Below, one piece after another: positions 33,981 through 45,572 of a DNA stretch of 64,000 nt. A program made the translations under genes and the position numbers. Each line of letters begins with the position of its first letter. Position 1 is the stretch's first letter. A model generated the notes under the pieces. It saw nothing but the letters and a program-made list of their open reading frames with translations, made no database searches and was not told the DNA's origin. Origin of the DNA: Amylostereum areolatum (Eukaryota > Basidiomycota > Agaricomycetes > Russulales > Stereaceae); NCBI GenBank assembly GCA_012932865.1, contig SAXG01000002.1, positions 1,116,001-1,180,000 on the forward strand, given 5' to 3'.

Positions 33981-34887
33981 AGCGCTAGCTCTTCCTCGCC
34001 CTGTTTCCTTATCACGACTACTTCACGACCCTGGTCGTCCCTCCACGACCCCTGCATATTGTAAAGTAGCTTCTGCATCATCATCATCATCATCATCATC
34101 ATGTCCCCCCCTCATCCTGCATCTATGTTCTCCCTTTACTGCCTCATGACCTCTCGGTTTTGCCCCACTTACTGTACTTTCCATTGCGGACGTTTTCCGA
34201 ACCCGACCGTAGTAATCTGGCGCGCTTGTCCTTTAGACATTGGACTTTTGGTGACCTTACACTAATGCATCATTCTGGACGGTTTAACTTGTCGTATGAT
34301 ATACCCGGTAGATTGGCAGTGTGTCGACGACGGGAGGCACGTTATCCGACATGAGTTCTGTTTGAGCCTATGTCTTTCTCAGCTCCCACAGATCGCCCGC
34401 CGTAGGTTTCACGCCATCGCGTATTACATATGCTTCTCCTCCGTGCCCCTCACGCGGTGGATCAATTAGACCTTCGAACAATTTTACTTGCGGGGAGCTC
34501 AGCGCCAGCGCTCAAGCTAGTCCGGATGGTCGGCTTTTGCCGAACAATGATCCTTCATTTGAGTCACTCATCCCGCTCGTTCTGATCACCTCTGCCTCGG
34601 TTTCGCAGCTGAAGGCAGCTCGATTACAGCGACACGCCCTGCTACGAATACCACGTCAAATACAAATACGTGAACCGGGTAACGTTGATTTGACCGAATC
34701 CGAGTCGAAACCCAATCAAATAACGCTAGCACGGTGAGTACCTTGAACAAAGGCGATCCGTGCGTGAATCCTCAGACTTCTGCTGGCATGGACAGTTGGA
34801 CACAGACTGAATACAATATAGGAAACATATATCTGCGAAATACCGGACGTCGTCTAACGTTTCGTCCAGCCTGGCAGATCCACGCCT
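33981..34887 (+). other. Intergenic with CAT microsatellite
   Basis: A 907-base gap. Apart from the CAT repeat at 34076-34102 I see no gene, RNA or mobile element. The right end is the promoter of the second S9 peptidase. Confidence 0.5.
34076..34102 (+). repeat. (CAT)9 microsatellite
   Basis: Nine perfect CAT units, 96 bases after the stop codon of the F-box-like gene, probably in its 3' UTR. Confidence 0.95.
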
Positions 34888-37214
34888 ATGATGTCTTCTC
34901 GCAAGGCGCTGTACGGCACTTGGACCTCCCCAATCACGACCGATGCCCTAGTCCAAAAGGTACGTCCCATAAGAATTATCGCAATACAACGGCGGTCGCT
35001 CACGCGCGCGCCGATGGCGCACACGAATGACAGAACATTCCTCTTCTTGACGTCCTTGTCGATCCCGTCACCGATAAAGTGTACCACCTCGAGCGACGGT
35101 CGGCCGAGGGAGGCAGGGCTGTAGTTGTGGACACCTCGACCGGAGCGGATGTCATCGGCCAGGAATGGAACGCGACGACGCGGGTGTACGAGTACGGAGG
35201 CGCGTCTACCATCGTGCACGGCGGGGTCCTGTATTTTTCGCATGCACCAGACGGGCGTGTGTATCAGTACGCGATCGGATCCGCCGACCCTCCATCGCCG
35301 GTGACACCAGGTAATTCAGCTCTAACTTTGTCTCGTATGGCCTTTTCTCATTGAATTCCAGCCGGCTTCCCGTATCGACTCTACGCCGACTTCACCGTCG
35401 ATCCCACGCACCCAAATAGGCTTGTCGCCGTACTGGAGGACCATACGACTGACACACCCTCGGGAGTCCTGAACCGTCTCGCCTCCATCGACACAAAGTC
35501 GCAGACGGTCACCACGCTCGTCGAGGGTGCCGACTTCTATGCCACCCCGCGTTTTTCGCCCGACGGAACGCATGTGGCGTATCAAGTGTGGAACCACCCG
35601 GACATGGCGTGGCAGCGGTCCGCGCTGCACGTCGCCCGCATTCGCCCAGATGCAAATGGAGGCTTCGCGCTGGAGGACAACGAGCGTATCGCGTGGGACG
35701 ATCCTGGGCGGGAGGTTGTGGTCGGATTCCCACAGTGGATAGACGGGGAGACGCTCCTCTTCACAAGCGACGAAACGGGCTACCTCAACCCGCGCATATA
35801 CTCCGTGCCCTCGAAGACGCACACCGCCCTCCTTGCCTCCCCAATTTCGCAGGACTTTTCCGACATCCCCTGGCGCCTCGGCGGCTCCCCCTACACCATC
35901 CTACCCGCGTCCAACGGCAGCGCCAAAGCCGATTCAATCCTCCTCTCTGCGTTTAGCCAGGGTAGACAGATTCTCTACCTCCTCGGTCTAACCTCAAAAA
36001 CCCTCGTCCCGGTCGAAAGCCCCTTCGTCGAGATCGTCTCCATCCGCGCGACCGGCCCCGCTTCGGTCGTGTTCATCGCAAAGTCGCCCACGGCGCCGCA
36101 AGCGGTCGTCCACCTCACGCTGCAACCGTCCGTTTCGCATCCGGACATCGTCCACACGACGCATCGCGTGCTCAAGTCGTCCATGGACTCCTCGCCGTTC
36201 CCGACCGGTATCGTCTCGCAGCCGCTGCCCCTCACGCTGGACATCGATGGCGAGCCCGTGCACGTCGTGCTCTACCAGCCCACGAACCCAGCGTACGACG
36301 GTAGCACGGACGCGTCGGAGAGGCCGCCGTGTATCGTGAACGCCCATGGGGGCCCGACTTCGTACGCGGGACAGGGGATCAACTGGGAAAAGCAGTACTT
36401 CACCAGTCGGGGGTGGGCTTGGTACGTGTCATCCCGCACAACCGTGATACGCGCTGACGAACCTTCTCCACCTGCAGGCTGGACGTCAATTACGGCGGCT
36501 CGTCGGGGTATGGTCGCAAATACGCGTCCGTTGTCCCCCTCCCCCTCCTCTCCATCTCGCGCTGACGAATTCAATGTTTCACCAGTGACCGGCTTTACGG
36601 TACCTGGGGTGTCGCAGATGTCGCAGATGTCGCGCACGCGGCCACCCAGCTCGCCTCAGAGCCCCACCAGCTCATCGACCCTGCGCGCACAGCGGTGCGC
36701 GGGTCATCCTCGGGTGGTTTCACGGTGCTCGCGGCGCTGTGCGCGTTCCCGCGCGCGTTCGCCGCCGGCGCATCGCTGTACGGGATCAGCGATCTGCGCG
36801 CGCTGACGGAGGGCTCTCACAAATTCGAGCACAAGTACATGGACAAGCTACTCGGGGGATCGTACGACGACGTCCCGGAGGTGTATGAGGAGAGGAGTCC
36901 AGTGAGCAATGCGCAGAAGATCGGATGTCCTTTGCTGGTGCGTTTTATCCTAAGTTGTTCCCCGTTTACGACTCGGGCAATTGGCTAACGCGAGGCCCGG
37001 GGGACAGATCTTGCAAGGCCTTGAGGACCGCGTCGTTCCGCCCGAGCAGGCGGAGGTGATCGTGGCCAAAGTGCGCGGGCACGGGGGGCAGGTCGAATAC
37101 GTCGCGTTCGAGGGCGAGGCGCACGGCTGGGCGCGCGCGGAGACGGTGAAGCGCGCGCTCGAGGCAGAGCGCGGGTTTTACGAGCGGGTGTTCGGAATCG
37201 CCGGTGGTCCGTAA
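34888..37214 (+). CDS. S9C-type prolyl oligopeptidase family peptidase
   Basis: Six exons (34888-34959, 35034-35310, 35362-36421, 36478-36525, 36586-36937, 37008-37214) encode 671 aa. The N-terminal beta-propeller is recognisable in strands such as TDKVYHLERRSAEGGR and YATPRFSPDGTHVAYQVW. The C-terminal catalytic domain has NAHGGPTSY, the DVNYGGSSGYGRKYADRLYG strand-turn, nucleophile GSSSGG, Asp in GLEDRVVPPEQ and His in EGEAHGW. There is no signal peptide, so it is likely cytosolic, like acylaminoacyl- or dipeptidyl-peptidases. It differs in architecture and length from the other S9 gene in this window (751 aa), so the two are not recent duplicates. The start is one of two adjacent ATGs (34888/34891). 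Confidence 0.92.
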
Positions 37215-38609
37215 GTATTTTAGAAATGGGGTGAAGGGAGGGATGGAGGGGAGGGAAGGGCGAGACGCATGCTTATTGGAGAGGTGTATTGCTTATATTC
37301 GAGACATCTGTAGATTATGACAATGTCGATGCAAAGTTAACTGTCCATCGGACCGTCCCACATTGAAGTTCTCTCGAATTCATTCGCTCCGTACGTATAC
37401 AGCACGTCGTGGTATAACTGGGTACCCGCCCCACCAATGACGCCACCTCGTATGTCTCCATAAATCAGAGCAGCAGACCAAGCCAAGCCTACCCAAGCAG
37501 CTGGCTACGCCCAAGAAAGATCGATATCCAAACAAACCAGGCGCATTTACGCCCGCCACAAGCCGCAAGCGTTCATAAAGGGGAGTCATTGGAATTTTTA
37601 ATAGATCATTGTAGATGGATCTCAAGGCTCTGTGCGATATTTACCCATATCCAGCGCGCGGGGTCCCACCGAAGTTCCATCTCCCCCTCTTCGTCTTCAT
37701 TATGTACACTCATGGACCACAATCGCATATCTTTATCAACCCTGGCATCTCCGACCTCCGAGTCCCCGAGAACGATGAAGATGCATTCTACTTAGTGCAA
37801 ATCACTTGAATCCGAATCAAGGATCGCGCGACGTCGACGAGCCGACGAGCCTGAGGCGTCGGCGGCGCACCTTCAAGTTGCTGAGTGAGCTATCGGCGGG
37901 ACGCTCAGCGGGTCGACGGTGGGCGCCACTGTCTACATTATCGGGCAATTAGTGTACACGAGGACGCTAGGGTGGGATGGGGATGGGATTGGGGTGGAGT
38001 GAGGTGAATGTATGCGTGGACCGTTTTCAGAATCGAGCATCAAGTGCTAGCTTGGGGTCCATCCCCTGGAACGTCCCCTCGCATCGCCCTCGTCCCTCGC
38101 TCCCTTCTGATCATCCGTCCCTCCACTACACGACCTGGCCCGACTCTCCCATGCAGCTCCTTCCGGACAAAAAACATATACGTTGGCAGATGGCTGATGG
38201 GCGCCGCGTACCCGTCTCTGGCAGGGGGCGAGGGGATCATGGAGGCCACGACGGGGTTCTGTGGGCATCGCCGCGAGGCCATCATTTGTCTTTTATTCTT
38301 CCTGGAACGGGGTACGTGTCGGAACGTGAGCACAAGCGCACATATATTATAGAACAGGGGTCCATGCGCACCTGCCAAAGCGTGCGAAGAGGGGCGCACA
38401 GTGCCCGGTCGGATTGTGTCGCTTTATGTGCGCGTGGCTGGGCCCCGAGGGAAAGGATTGTCCGAGGGACAGTGAGACAAAACGTCAAAATGTCGGTTTG
38501 ACATACGCCCCGCGTTCTGACGCGGGACAGGCGCATACACGCAACGTCTTCGTTTTCCAGGCGACACCAAGCCCGAGTTGGGCCCTGGCGTGGCCTCGAA
38601 GAAGAGGTT
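37215..38609 (+). other. About 1.4 kb without a supportable gene
   Basis: This lies between the S9 peptidase end and the 3' end of the 7-TM gene. Frames here are short, without conserved motifs. No tRNA-like or repeat structure was noticed. Confidence 0.4.
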
Positions 38610-39782
38610 TCACCTCATAGGCACCGAAGGCCAGAATCCGAGCTCCTCGTCCGGGTCAAAGACCGAGGACATCGTTGAGAGCGACTTGACGCGGAATTGG
38701 ATGGTCGACAGCGGGCGATCGTCGAATGTGGGAGTGCCGAGCATGCGGCGGAGGGCCCAGTTCTGTTTGGATGTCCAGATGGTGGCGAAGACGACGCCGA
38801 GGATGGTGACGAAGTTGTTCACGAAGACGATGTAGACGCCGCTCATGAAGTGCGGGCGGGAGCCCATGAGCGCGATTTGGACGATGTTCATCGCGACGCT
38901 GCGAGCGAAAAGGCACGTTAGTCGGGATCGTCGCACGCCGTCGTGAAATAGGGCCACGTACGGGAAGACATAGTTTCCGAGGGCGATGAGGAAGATGGAC
39001 GGGAGGCGGATGAGGACCTCGTCTTGGAGGATCTGCGCACACGAGGACGAGGTAAGTACTTCCGATTGAAACACGAGGCCGGGCGAAGGGGCGCACGTTC
39101 TGGCCGTTCTTGCGGAAGCGGTACAATTTGTACAGAAAGATGGAAGACGCGTAACTGCGGGAAGACGAGTCAATATTTCCGCGCGGATGCATGGACGCAA
39201 GGCAGACGGCGGTCTGCGGGTGACGTACGCGTTATCTAAGGCCTGAAGAGCAAAGATCGCCTCGACCAGGGTCCCGCGCCCCCACAGTAAGCCGGCGATA
39301 ACTTGGGAACGCGCGCCGCCAAGGCGGTCGACGGGGTAGGTGACCATGAAGGCGATGGCGAGGCCGATGCGGGCGAGCTTGACGAGGATGGGAAAGGCTA
39401 GTACGGTGGCGAGGGTGCGGGGAAGCGTGAGTTGTACGGGGTAGAAGGCGAGCAGGCGGAAGAGAAGGATGGCGTCGATGAGGACGGGGGGGATGAGAAC
39501 GGCAGCAACGTTGAGAAGCAAGAACGAGGCGGCGAGAGGTTGATCTGGATTGAGGAGTACGGCAACGTTGAGGGAGAGGATGAGGACGGCCTGGAGGATG
39601 CCGACGAAGCAGGCACAGATGTTGAGGACGAAGACAGGACGTCTGCGGGTATGCGGGGGGGTGAAAAAAAGAAGAGTACCGATGATGGGGACGAGCATGG
39701 CGGAGAGGGGGGCTACGATGAGGATGACGGTGAGGAAGTGGGCGACGTCGACGAGGGCGGCCTCTGCGACGACGTCGGGCAT
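38610..39782 (-). CDS. Seven-transmembrane protein, receptor-like, function unknown
   Basis: Four exons (39229-39782, 39097-39154, 38962-39032, 38610-38898) give 323 aa. Seven hydrophobic segments are visible, including FLTVILIVAPLSAMLVPI, LNICACFVGILQAVLILSL, LLLNVAAVLIPPVLIDAILL, LAFPILVKLARIGLAIAFMV, FLIALGNYVFPYVALF and FVNNFVTILGVVFATIW. There is a short extracellular N-terminus and a Ser/Thr-rich tail. The topology suits a G-protein-coupled receptor of the uncharacterised kind common in agaricomycetes. I see no pheromone-receptor (Ste3) signature motif. The ligand and coupling are unknown; a transporter-like membrane protein remains possible. Confidence 0.7.
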   Translation of the reverse strand: MPDVVAEAALVDVAHFLTVILIVAPLSAMLVPIIGTLLFFTPPHTRRRPVFVLNICACFVGILQAVLILSLNVAVLLNPDQPLAASFLLLNVAAVLIPPVLIDAILLFRLLAFYPVQLTLPRTLATVLAFPILVKLARIGLAIAFMVTYPVDRLGGARSQVIAGLLWGRGTLVEAIFALQALDNAYVTRRPPSALRPCIRAEILTRLPAVTRLPSFCTNCTASARTARTCAPSPGLVFQSEVLTSSSCAQILQDEVLIRLPSIFLIALGNYVFPYVALFHDGVRRSRLTCLFARSVAMNIVQIALMGSRPHFMSGVYIVFVNNFVTILGVVFATIWTSKQNWALRRMLGTPTFDDRPLSTIQFRVKSLSTMSSVFDPDEELGFWPSVPMR

Positions 39783-40594
39783 GGTGAGCAGCCCTTGGAG
39801 GAAGGAACGGCGGGGAAAGGCATATCGGGAGGAAAATACCAGTATCCTTTAATACAAAGAGAGACGCGGTGGAGCGCTGCGTCACGTCACGACACAAACC
39901 GCGAGACAAGTGAGCTTTCTGATTGGTTGTGGGACAACAGCCACGTCATCGTAACGCGACACGTGACAGGTCGCGTTGACAAATGCACGTGGCTGCTTGC
40001 GTCATCCTAGGCTTGCGCGTCGGCCGGGTCGCCGCGTCGCTCTTCGTCTTGACCTCCACCACGTACTTGGCCACCGTCATACCTTCCCACTCTCTATGGC
40101 ACCTCTACGCACCGCCGTTAGCGTCAAAGTAGCCTCCATGGCACAGCCCTACTTATACCTTTTACTTTGTATATCAGAAAACAAATTCAAATCAATTTTC
40201 CTCCAAAGCAATGTTTGTGCAGCAACACGGACGTGTTTTGTCGCTTCGGTCACGATGACCGCGTCGCTCCCACCCCCCCTGATTGGATTTATTTATATAT
40301 CTAGAGATTTTTCGGGAAATTTCCTCGGTGCTCGGATGAGGCGTGGTGGTCCCGAGCTCGAGTGATGTACGACACGACACGACCCGACACGACACAGTAC
40401 AGCACACCCTGTCATCTGCATCCAGTGCATCTCGGTGCATTCATCTGGATCATGTGCGCATTTTCTTTCTCTCTTGCGAGACGAACTGACATGTACTATT
40501 TGTGCAGAAGAATCTATGCGAGTTGGGGGTGACATTGGCTGGCCATTGGGATGGTGCACCGAGCAGGAACGCAGGTCCACTGATTCCGTCCAAG
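39783..40594 (+). other. Intergenic, no gene seen
   Basis: It holds the 7-TM gene promoter and a short ACGAC-rich run at about 40371-40397 (imperfect 5-base repeats). Nothing else was found. Confidence 0.4.
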
Positions 40595-41058
40595 ATGCAG
40601 CCCCCAGAAACAGTGCCCATTCAACCTCCTCGCAAGCGAACGAGAACACGGCCGTCCAGGTATGACTGACCTTAACAAACTGATCAATGTCCTTGCTTAC
40701 TATATTGTTGTCTACAGCTTTCCTCGGCTGACGCCATTGGCCACCGCCGGTCTTGAGTGCGAGCACAACGACATCCTCAGGATCCTGAAGGTCCGCAACA
40801 GCATTGTATTGTGTCGTCCACGTCCGAATCAACGACAGGCGACACGATAATGCAAGAACCCAACCAACCAGCAAGCCTCGAACGGAGCTTTCATAGATGG
40901 TACGTGCATACAGTATCAATCAATGTGATAGTAAAGGCTTTACTGATCCTTTTGTTATCCATATCACAGGTGATATGTCCTCATCGACATTGCATATTCG
41001 CAGGCCTACTCGGCCCTCAGCGACTTGCTTCCTACGCCCCCAAGGACTCCAGCTCTGA
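40595..41058 (+). CDS. Possible small gene, hypothetical
   Basis: Four tentative exons (40595-40659, 40718-40790, 40857-40899, 40970-41058) would encode 89 aa starting MQPPETVPIQPPRKRTRTRP. The junctions are GT-AG and in frame. An overlapping alternative frame downstream (41008-41220) reads as a Pro-rich segment (LSDLLPTPPRTPALNPQ), so the true exon set may differ. There is no family recognition. Supported only by frame closure and splice sites; it may be a small nuclear or non-functional transcript. Confidence 0.25.
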
Positions 41059-41625
41059 ACCCTCAAGGAACAGAACAACCCACTCTGCTATCGAAATGGC
41101 AGATTGCCAAGAGAGCCCGACACGAGCGAGAGCATTTGGGACCGTCACAAACCCCTCTAGGCATCCCGGCTACAGTTTTCCTACTATCGGACTGCGAGTT
41201 GAATCTTCTACACTTCATGCTTAGTACTTAGTTATGCTTATTTGTTGCTTATTTGAATACAATCACCACAGCCTTGCTACTTGAATGAGTGCAATGCATG
41301 GGTCTATGCTAGTATTATATATATCGCACGTCGGCGGCGGAGAGAGGAGATGAAATATGATTGACAGCAAGCTGCGACTCTCCGCAAATTGTCCTTGCCA
41401 TCTTCCCTTTTTCGGCCTGCTATATCAGGCTATATCCCCTTATCCGGTCCCTTCCGTCCCCACACCTTAATTTAAATTGTCTTTCCGGCCCCGGCCCCGG
41501 TCCCGGCCCCCTTCCCCGATCTTGCACGTGACTTGCATCATCGACGCGTTCTAAGTATAATTATTGATCTCGAGAGCCGGCCTCGGGCTGTACAGTCCAA
41601 ACCTCCTACGAGTCTTACCACCATC

Positions 41626-43273
41626 ATGCAATCCGACCTCTCCTCCCAACAATTACACGCACTCGAACAGCTCAGACACGAAATAGCTCGCGATCATTTA
41701 TTTCAGCCAGACGACACCTTGCCCGCCAACGACTACACTTTGACGTGCGTCCCCCTAGCCGTCAGCCCAGATTATTCGTTGTCTGACATCCCCGTGGCCC
41801 CTCCCCTTCACAGTCGCTTCCTCCGCGCACGCGCATTCAATGTCCCACAAGCTAAATCCATGCTCGCTAACTGTCTACAATGGCGCCGCTCCGTTGAAGG
41901 CGTCGGCATTACGAACCTCTACCGCACTATTGATCCATTCGACGTCCGTCCATCTTTTACCTGTCCACCCCCCCTCTCACGCACATCATTTTCCCTCAGT
42001 TCCCAGAACGCCACTACGTTTTCGAGCACTGGCCGATGTACTTCCACAAGGTACGGTCTTCCTCCTCGTTCTGACCCGCGTTCACCCACCCACCCACACC
42101 CCGTTGTCGTCGCGCCACCCCTCGCAAAACGCAACATCTCCAACCCGGAACAGACCGATAAGGTGCGTCCAATAATAGCTCCCCACGCGCGTGTGTGCAG
42201 CACAGCCGTCAGGCTAGACGCCTTACCTCCCCATCTCACCTCCCCGAGACGCCCTGCGCGCGACAACGAGATCTGACATATCTCCCCATCCAGTGCGGCC
42301 GCCCGGTGAACATACAGTCGCTGGGCGCGGCGAATCTCCCCACGCTATACAAACGCGTGCCACACGCCCGCCTCTGGCAAACTCTGCTCGTGAACACCGA
42401 GGCCCTCTTCGCCGAGGTCTTCCCCGCCGCCTCAGCCGCGGCCGGGAGTCACATTGAACAAAGTCTCGTCATCATCGACCTCAAGGGCTTCAGGTCTGTC
42501 TTTTACCCGTCCTCGTCCATCCCTCGGACTCACGGATCGCGAACTCGGGACACAGTTTACACCAGTTCTGGCAAATGAAGTCCCTCGCCCGGAGTTGTCT
42601 CGAAATCACCCAAACCCAATTTCCCGAAACGTGCGTTTCCTGCGTCCGCGCCTGTCTGCGAGGGATTGCGTAGATGGTGTTAAAGAAATTGATGACCGCG
42701 TACAGCATGGGCCAGCTCGTCCTCATCAACGCGCCCGCCTCCTTCACGATCATCTGGGCCGGAATCAAACCCCTACTCTCGGCTGAGTCCGCGCGCAAAG
42801 TATCCATCCTCGGCGCCGACCACGCCGACGCTCTTCGCGCCCTCGTCCCCGTTGAAAATCTCCCCGCGGCGTTTGGCGGGACGTGCACGTGCGCCGGCGA
42901 AGGCGGGTGCGCATTCAGCAGCGCGGGGCCGTGGATGGAGGGTCGGCGGGAAAGGAGAGAAAGGTGGTTGAAGGGGGAAATCGACAGACCCGGGGTGCCG
43001 TCGTCGTGGGGCGGGCTGAATGAGGATGGCGAGAGGGTAAGTGAGGAGAAGAACGGGCAGGATCTGGGGAAGGATAAGGATAAGGATAAGGTGAGTGGGA
43101 GCGGGAGTATTCCCGGATCCAAGTCGCTGGAGCTGCTCGATGAGAAACGCGCCACGCGTGCGGGTCCGGGGATGACTGTGGGGACGTCGTCGCGCTCGCC
43201 AACGCTCTCCGGGTCCATGTCCGTCCCCGGTTTGGACAAGATGCGAGAGCTGGCGCCTGTCATGGTGGCTTGA
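41626..43273 (+). CDS. Sec14-like CRAL-TRIO phosphatidylinositol/lipid transfer protein
   Basis: Seven exons (41626-41744, 41814-41943, 42000-42050, 42154-42162, 42294-42493, 42556-42630, 42706-43273) give 383 aa. The CRAL-TRIO-N helix bundle (TRFLRARAFNVPQAKSML) precedes the lipid-binding domain: ERHYVFEHWPMYFHKTDKCG, GRPVNIQSLG, VIIDLKGFSLHQFWQMKSLA, MGQLVLINAPASFTIIW and the C-terminal LPAAFGGTCTC. A Ser/Gly/Lys-rich tail of about 100 residues follows, longer than in yeast Sec14. The call is firm. Exon 4 is a 9-nt microexon (TDK) required to restore the conserved K-T-D-K-x-G-R-P sequence. Family members exchange PI and PC between membranes and regulate lipid signalling. Confidence 0.92.
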
Positions 43274-44608
43274 GTGCCACTTACGATTTGTGACGACCCG
43301 GACGAGAGTGAACCTACCTTACACTGCCTTAATCGTTGCTCCGCTTTGTTATCCTGCTGTGTTGTTCACTACCACTTGTTTAGATGCGTGTCTCTGTATC
43401 ATCAGCTTCGTTGTATTTGCCGCAGATCATGGTCTATGTGCCTACATAGAGATTCTTGAGAAATTCGCAAAGAAAGCGATAGATTAGACGTCACGAGACC
43501 GCGTCGACATGCATGAGGTGAAATCTATGGAAGCAGGCGGATTGAATGGGATGCGCCCAGGTACGGCAAGTGTACGCCCACGGACGGACGACAAACTTAT
43601 CGCGAGGCGGAAGCGAACTCGATAGGTACTGTACCGGTGGCATAGATGTCATGTTTGGAGGGAATGCAGGAACTAACAGGACGTACGTACTTGAGCGCCG
43701 TCGCGATGTTCACATGTCAGTCGTGGGCTTTGCGGGTGCATTCAAAGTGTCATTGAGATTCATCGTGGAGCGTGGAGGGATGCGAAGAACTTCAAGAAGG
43801 GATACCGGGGAAGTAAGTAGGAGAGACCGAAGCGTGATATGGAGGAGATAGGGAGGAGATAGGGAGGTCGAAAGAGCGCAGAGTGCTTCCGTTTTTTTAC
43901 AGAATGGTGGAGGCTCCGTTCCTCCGTCTGTTCGAGGGCGGTCACGCGGAGAGTAAAGATCGGAGCGAAGGATTCCAAGAACACGGGCATCTTCTGGTCA
44001 GGTCAGGCTTCCACGGGCACGGCAGGATAGACGTGGCGCAGTACATACGATTTCGGCGACGGATGCACGCACCAAGCGCATTACGGCGGCTACAGGGAGG
44101 GGGGCAGGCGAAGAGAAGCGAAGAGAGATTCGGCGTAGAGACGTCGTCGTCTAATATTTACCACTGCGGCGGTCGCCCTGAACCAAAATCCGACGTGTGA
44201 AGGGCATGGGGCGGACGCGCGAGGTGTTCTTGCCGCCCGTCGTGGTGACGTCCGGGTCCTGTATGGTGTGAAGGTTTACCGTCAAGCGCTCGGGGCCCAT
44301 GCTTTTTTCAGAGCTGCAGTAGTCAGCCCTCCACGGCGACTTTCAGGATATCCGTTGTATGTATGTTCGGCCGTTCGGACAGCCCGCCACCGACACTAAC
44401 TTAGTGGTAGGAGCAATTATAGTACATATTTTCGCACCTGTGGCGTCCTTGACCTTGAAACAGAGAGGTGATTGGTTTGTGAATAAGCGAGGGGCGTCGA
44501 GACTCGAGAGCGAAGGTCGAAGGTCCGAGTCGCCCACAATGAAGCGCGTGGGAAGTTCCACGTGCACGTTGTCTGAAAGTGCCGGTCCGAAATGTCAGAT
44601 GTGTCTCA
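43274..44608 (+). other. Gene-poor stretch left of inverted repeat
   Basis: About 1.3 kb in which no frame shows family features. It holds the Sec14 gene 3' end, then low-conservation DNA up to the left inverted-repeat arm. Confidence 0.4.
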
Positions 44609-44780
44609 CCGCGGGCGGAAGTCCATTTTTTCGGAGTCGAAATGCATTCGAAACGAGCGACGAAAGTACAAATACCAATCGTGTTTTTACCTGGACAAAA
44701 CACATTCCAAACATGTCCTCTCAGGCACATGTTCCTGCCTCATGTACCCTTCCAAAACTAGAAATTTCCGCCACGAGCAG
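44609..44780 (+). repeat. Left arm of a 172-bp inverted repeat
   Basis: Its reverse complement matches 44923-45094 over all 172 bases without gaps, with 13 mismatches by eye, 12 of them transitions. The spacer is 142 bases. The pair would fold as a long hairpin. Both arms contain the same short peptide frame (RATKVQIPIVFLPGQNTFQ), which is a by-product of the repeat. Confidence 0.9.
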
Positions 44781-44922
44781 TGATTGATCTGAAATTAGAA
44801 GCTTCAGGGCAATTTTTGGCGGATCTTCTCCTAATCGAAACTGATTCTCCTTGGGGAACCGGTTTCTAACTGCTTAATTTAGGGAGAATATGGTCCTAAA
44901 AGGCTTGATTTCGAACTCATAG

Positions 44923-45094
44923 CTGCCCATGGCGGAAACCTCAAGTTTTAGGAGGGTACACGAGGCAGGAACATGTGCCTGAAAGGACATGTTTGGAATG
45001 TGTTTTGTCCAGGTAAAAACACGATTGGTATTTGTACTTTCGTCGCCCGTTTCGAATACGTTTCGACTCCGAAAAAATGGACTTCCGCCCGTGG
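44923..45094 (-). repeat. Right arm of a 172-bp inverted repeat
   Basis: Partner of 44609-44780 in opposite orientation. Flanking bases beyond the arms do not show an obvious target-site duplication. Confidence 0.9.
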
Positions 45095-45572
45095 TGTCTT
45101 ACTTAGTCCCAGACCACCACGGCCACCCCCGGGCGTCGAGTCCACCCCTTCACATGTCGAAATCTATCCATTCACGAGCACATAGGCGCTCATACGGGCT
45201 ATCTGGGTCTCCAACGACCGGTTGACTGTCTAACTGTGGAACGAAATGCCCCCTCGAAACCTGGCAGGCAAGAATGTCATAAACCCTTCAGCTTCGTAGT
45301 AGAGGTGCGCAACTGTTTGCACTACATGATAGTTCTGGAGTCTCACATACATCTGTAGCCGACGACTCTTACGGTATCTTACTCCGACGTTGTGGTTTAG
45401 GCTGACGTTGGCAATCCCACCCGCGATGGCTCTGGATAAGACATGCATGGATGGTCAAGACTAAAACCCGCCCACAAAGACGCTTCCCCGAGCATAATTT
45501 TTCCCCAAGGCTTCTCGACATCCTCTCATACCCCCTTTCCCATCTTCGCCCGCCACATCCACCACATCCACT
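45095..45572 (+). other. Intergenic right of the inverted repeat
   Basis: No coding frame with conserved features. The right end is the putative promoter of the coiled-coil gene. Confidence 0.4.

Noticed and set aside
39432..40010. Acidic plus-strand ORF opposite the 7-TM gene
   Set aside because: It is the antisense of the membrane-helix codons and continues into intergenic DNA without motifs.
44579..45145. Two mirrored small ORFs (RATKVQIPIVFLPGQ) as genes
   Set aside because: They are the same sequence in the two inverted-repeat arms, with no start context or family support.
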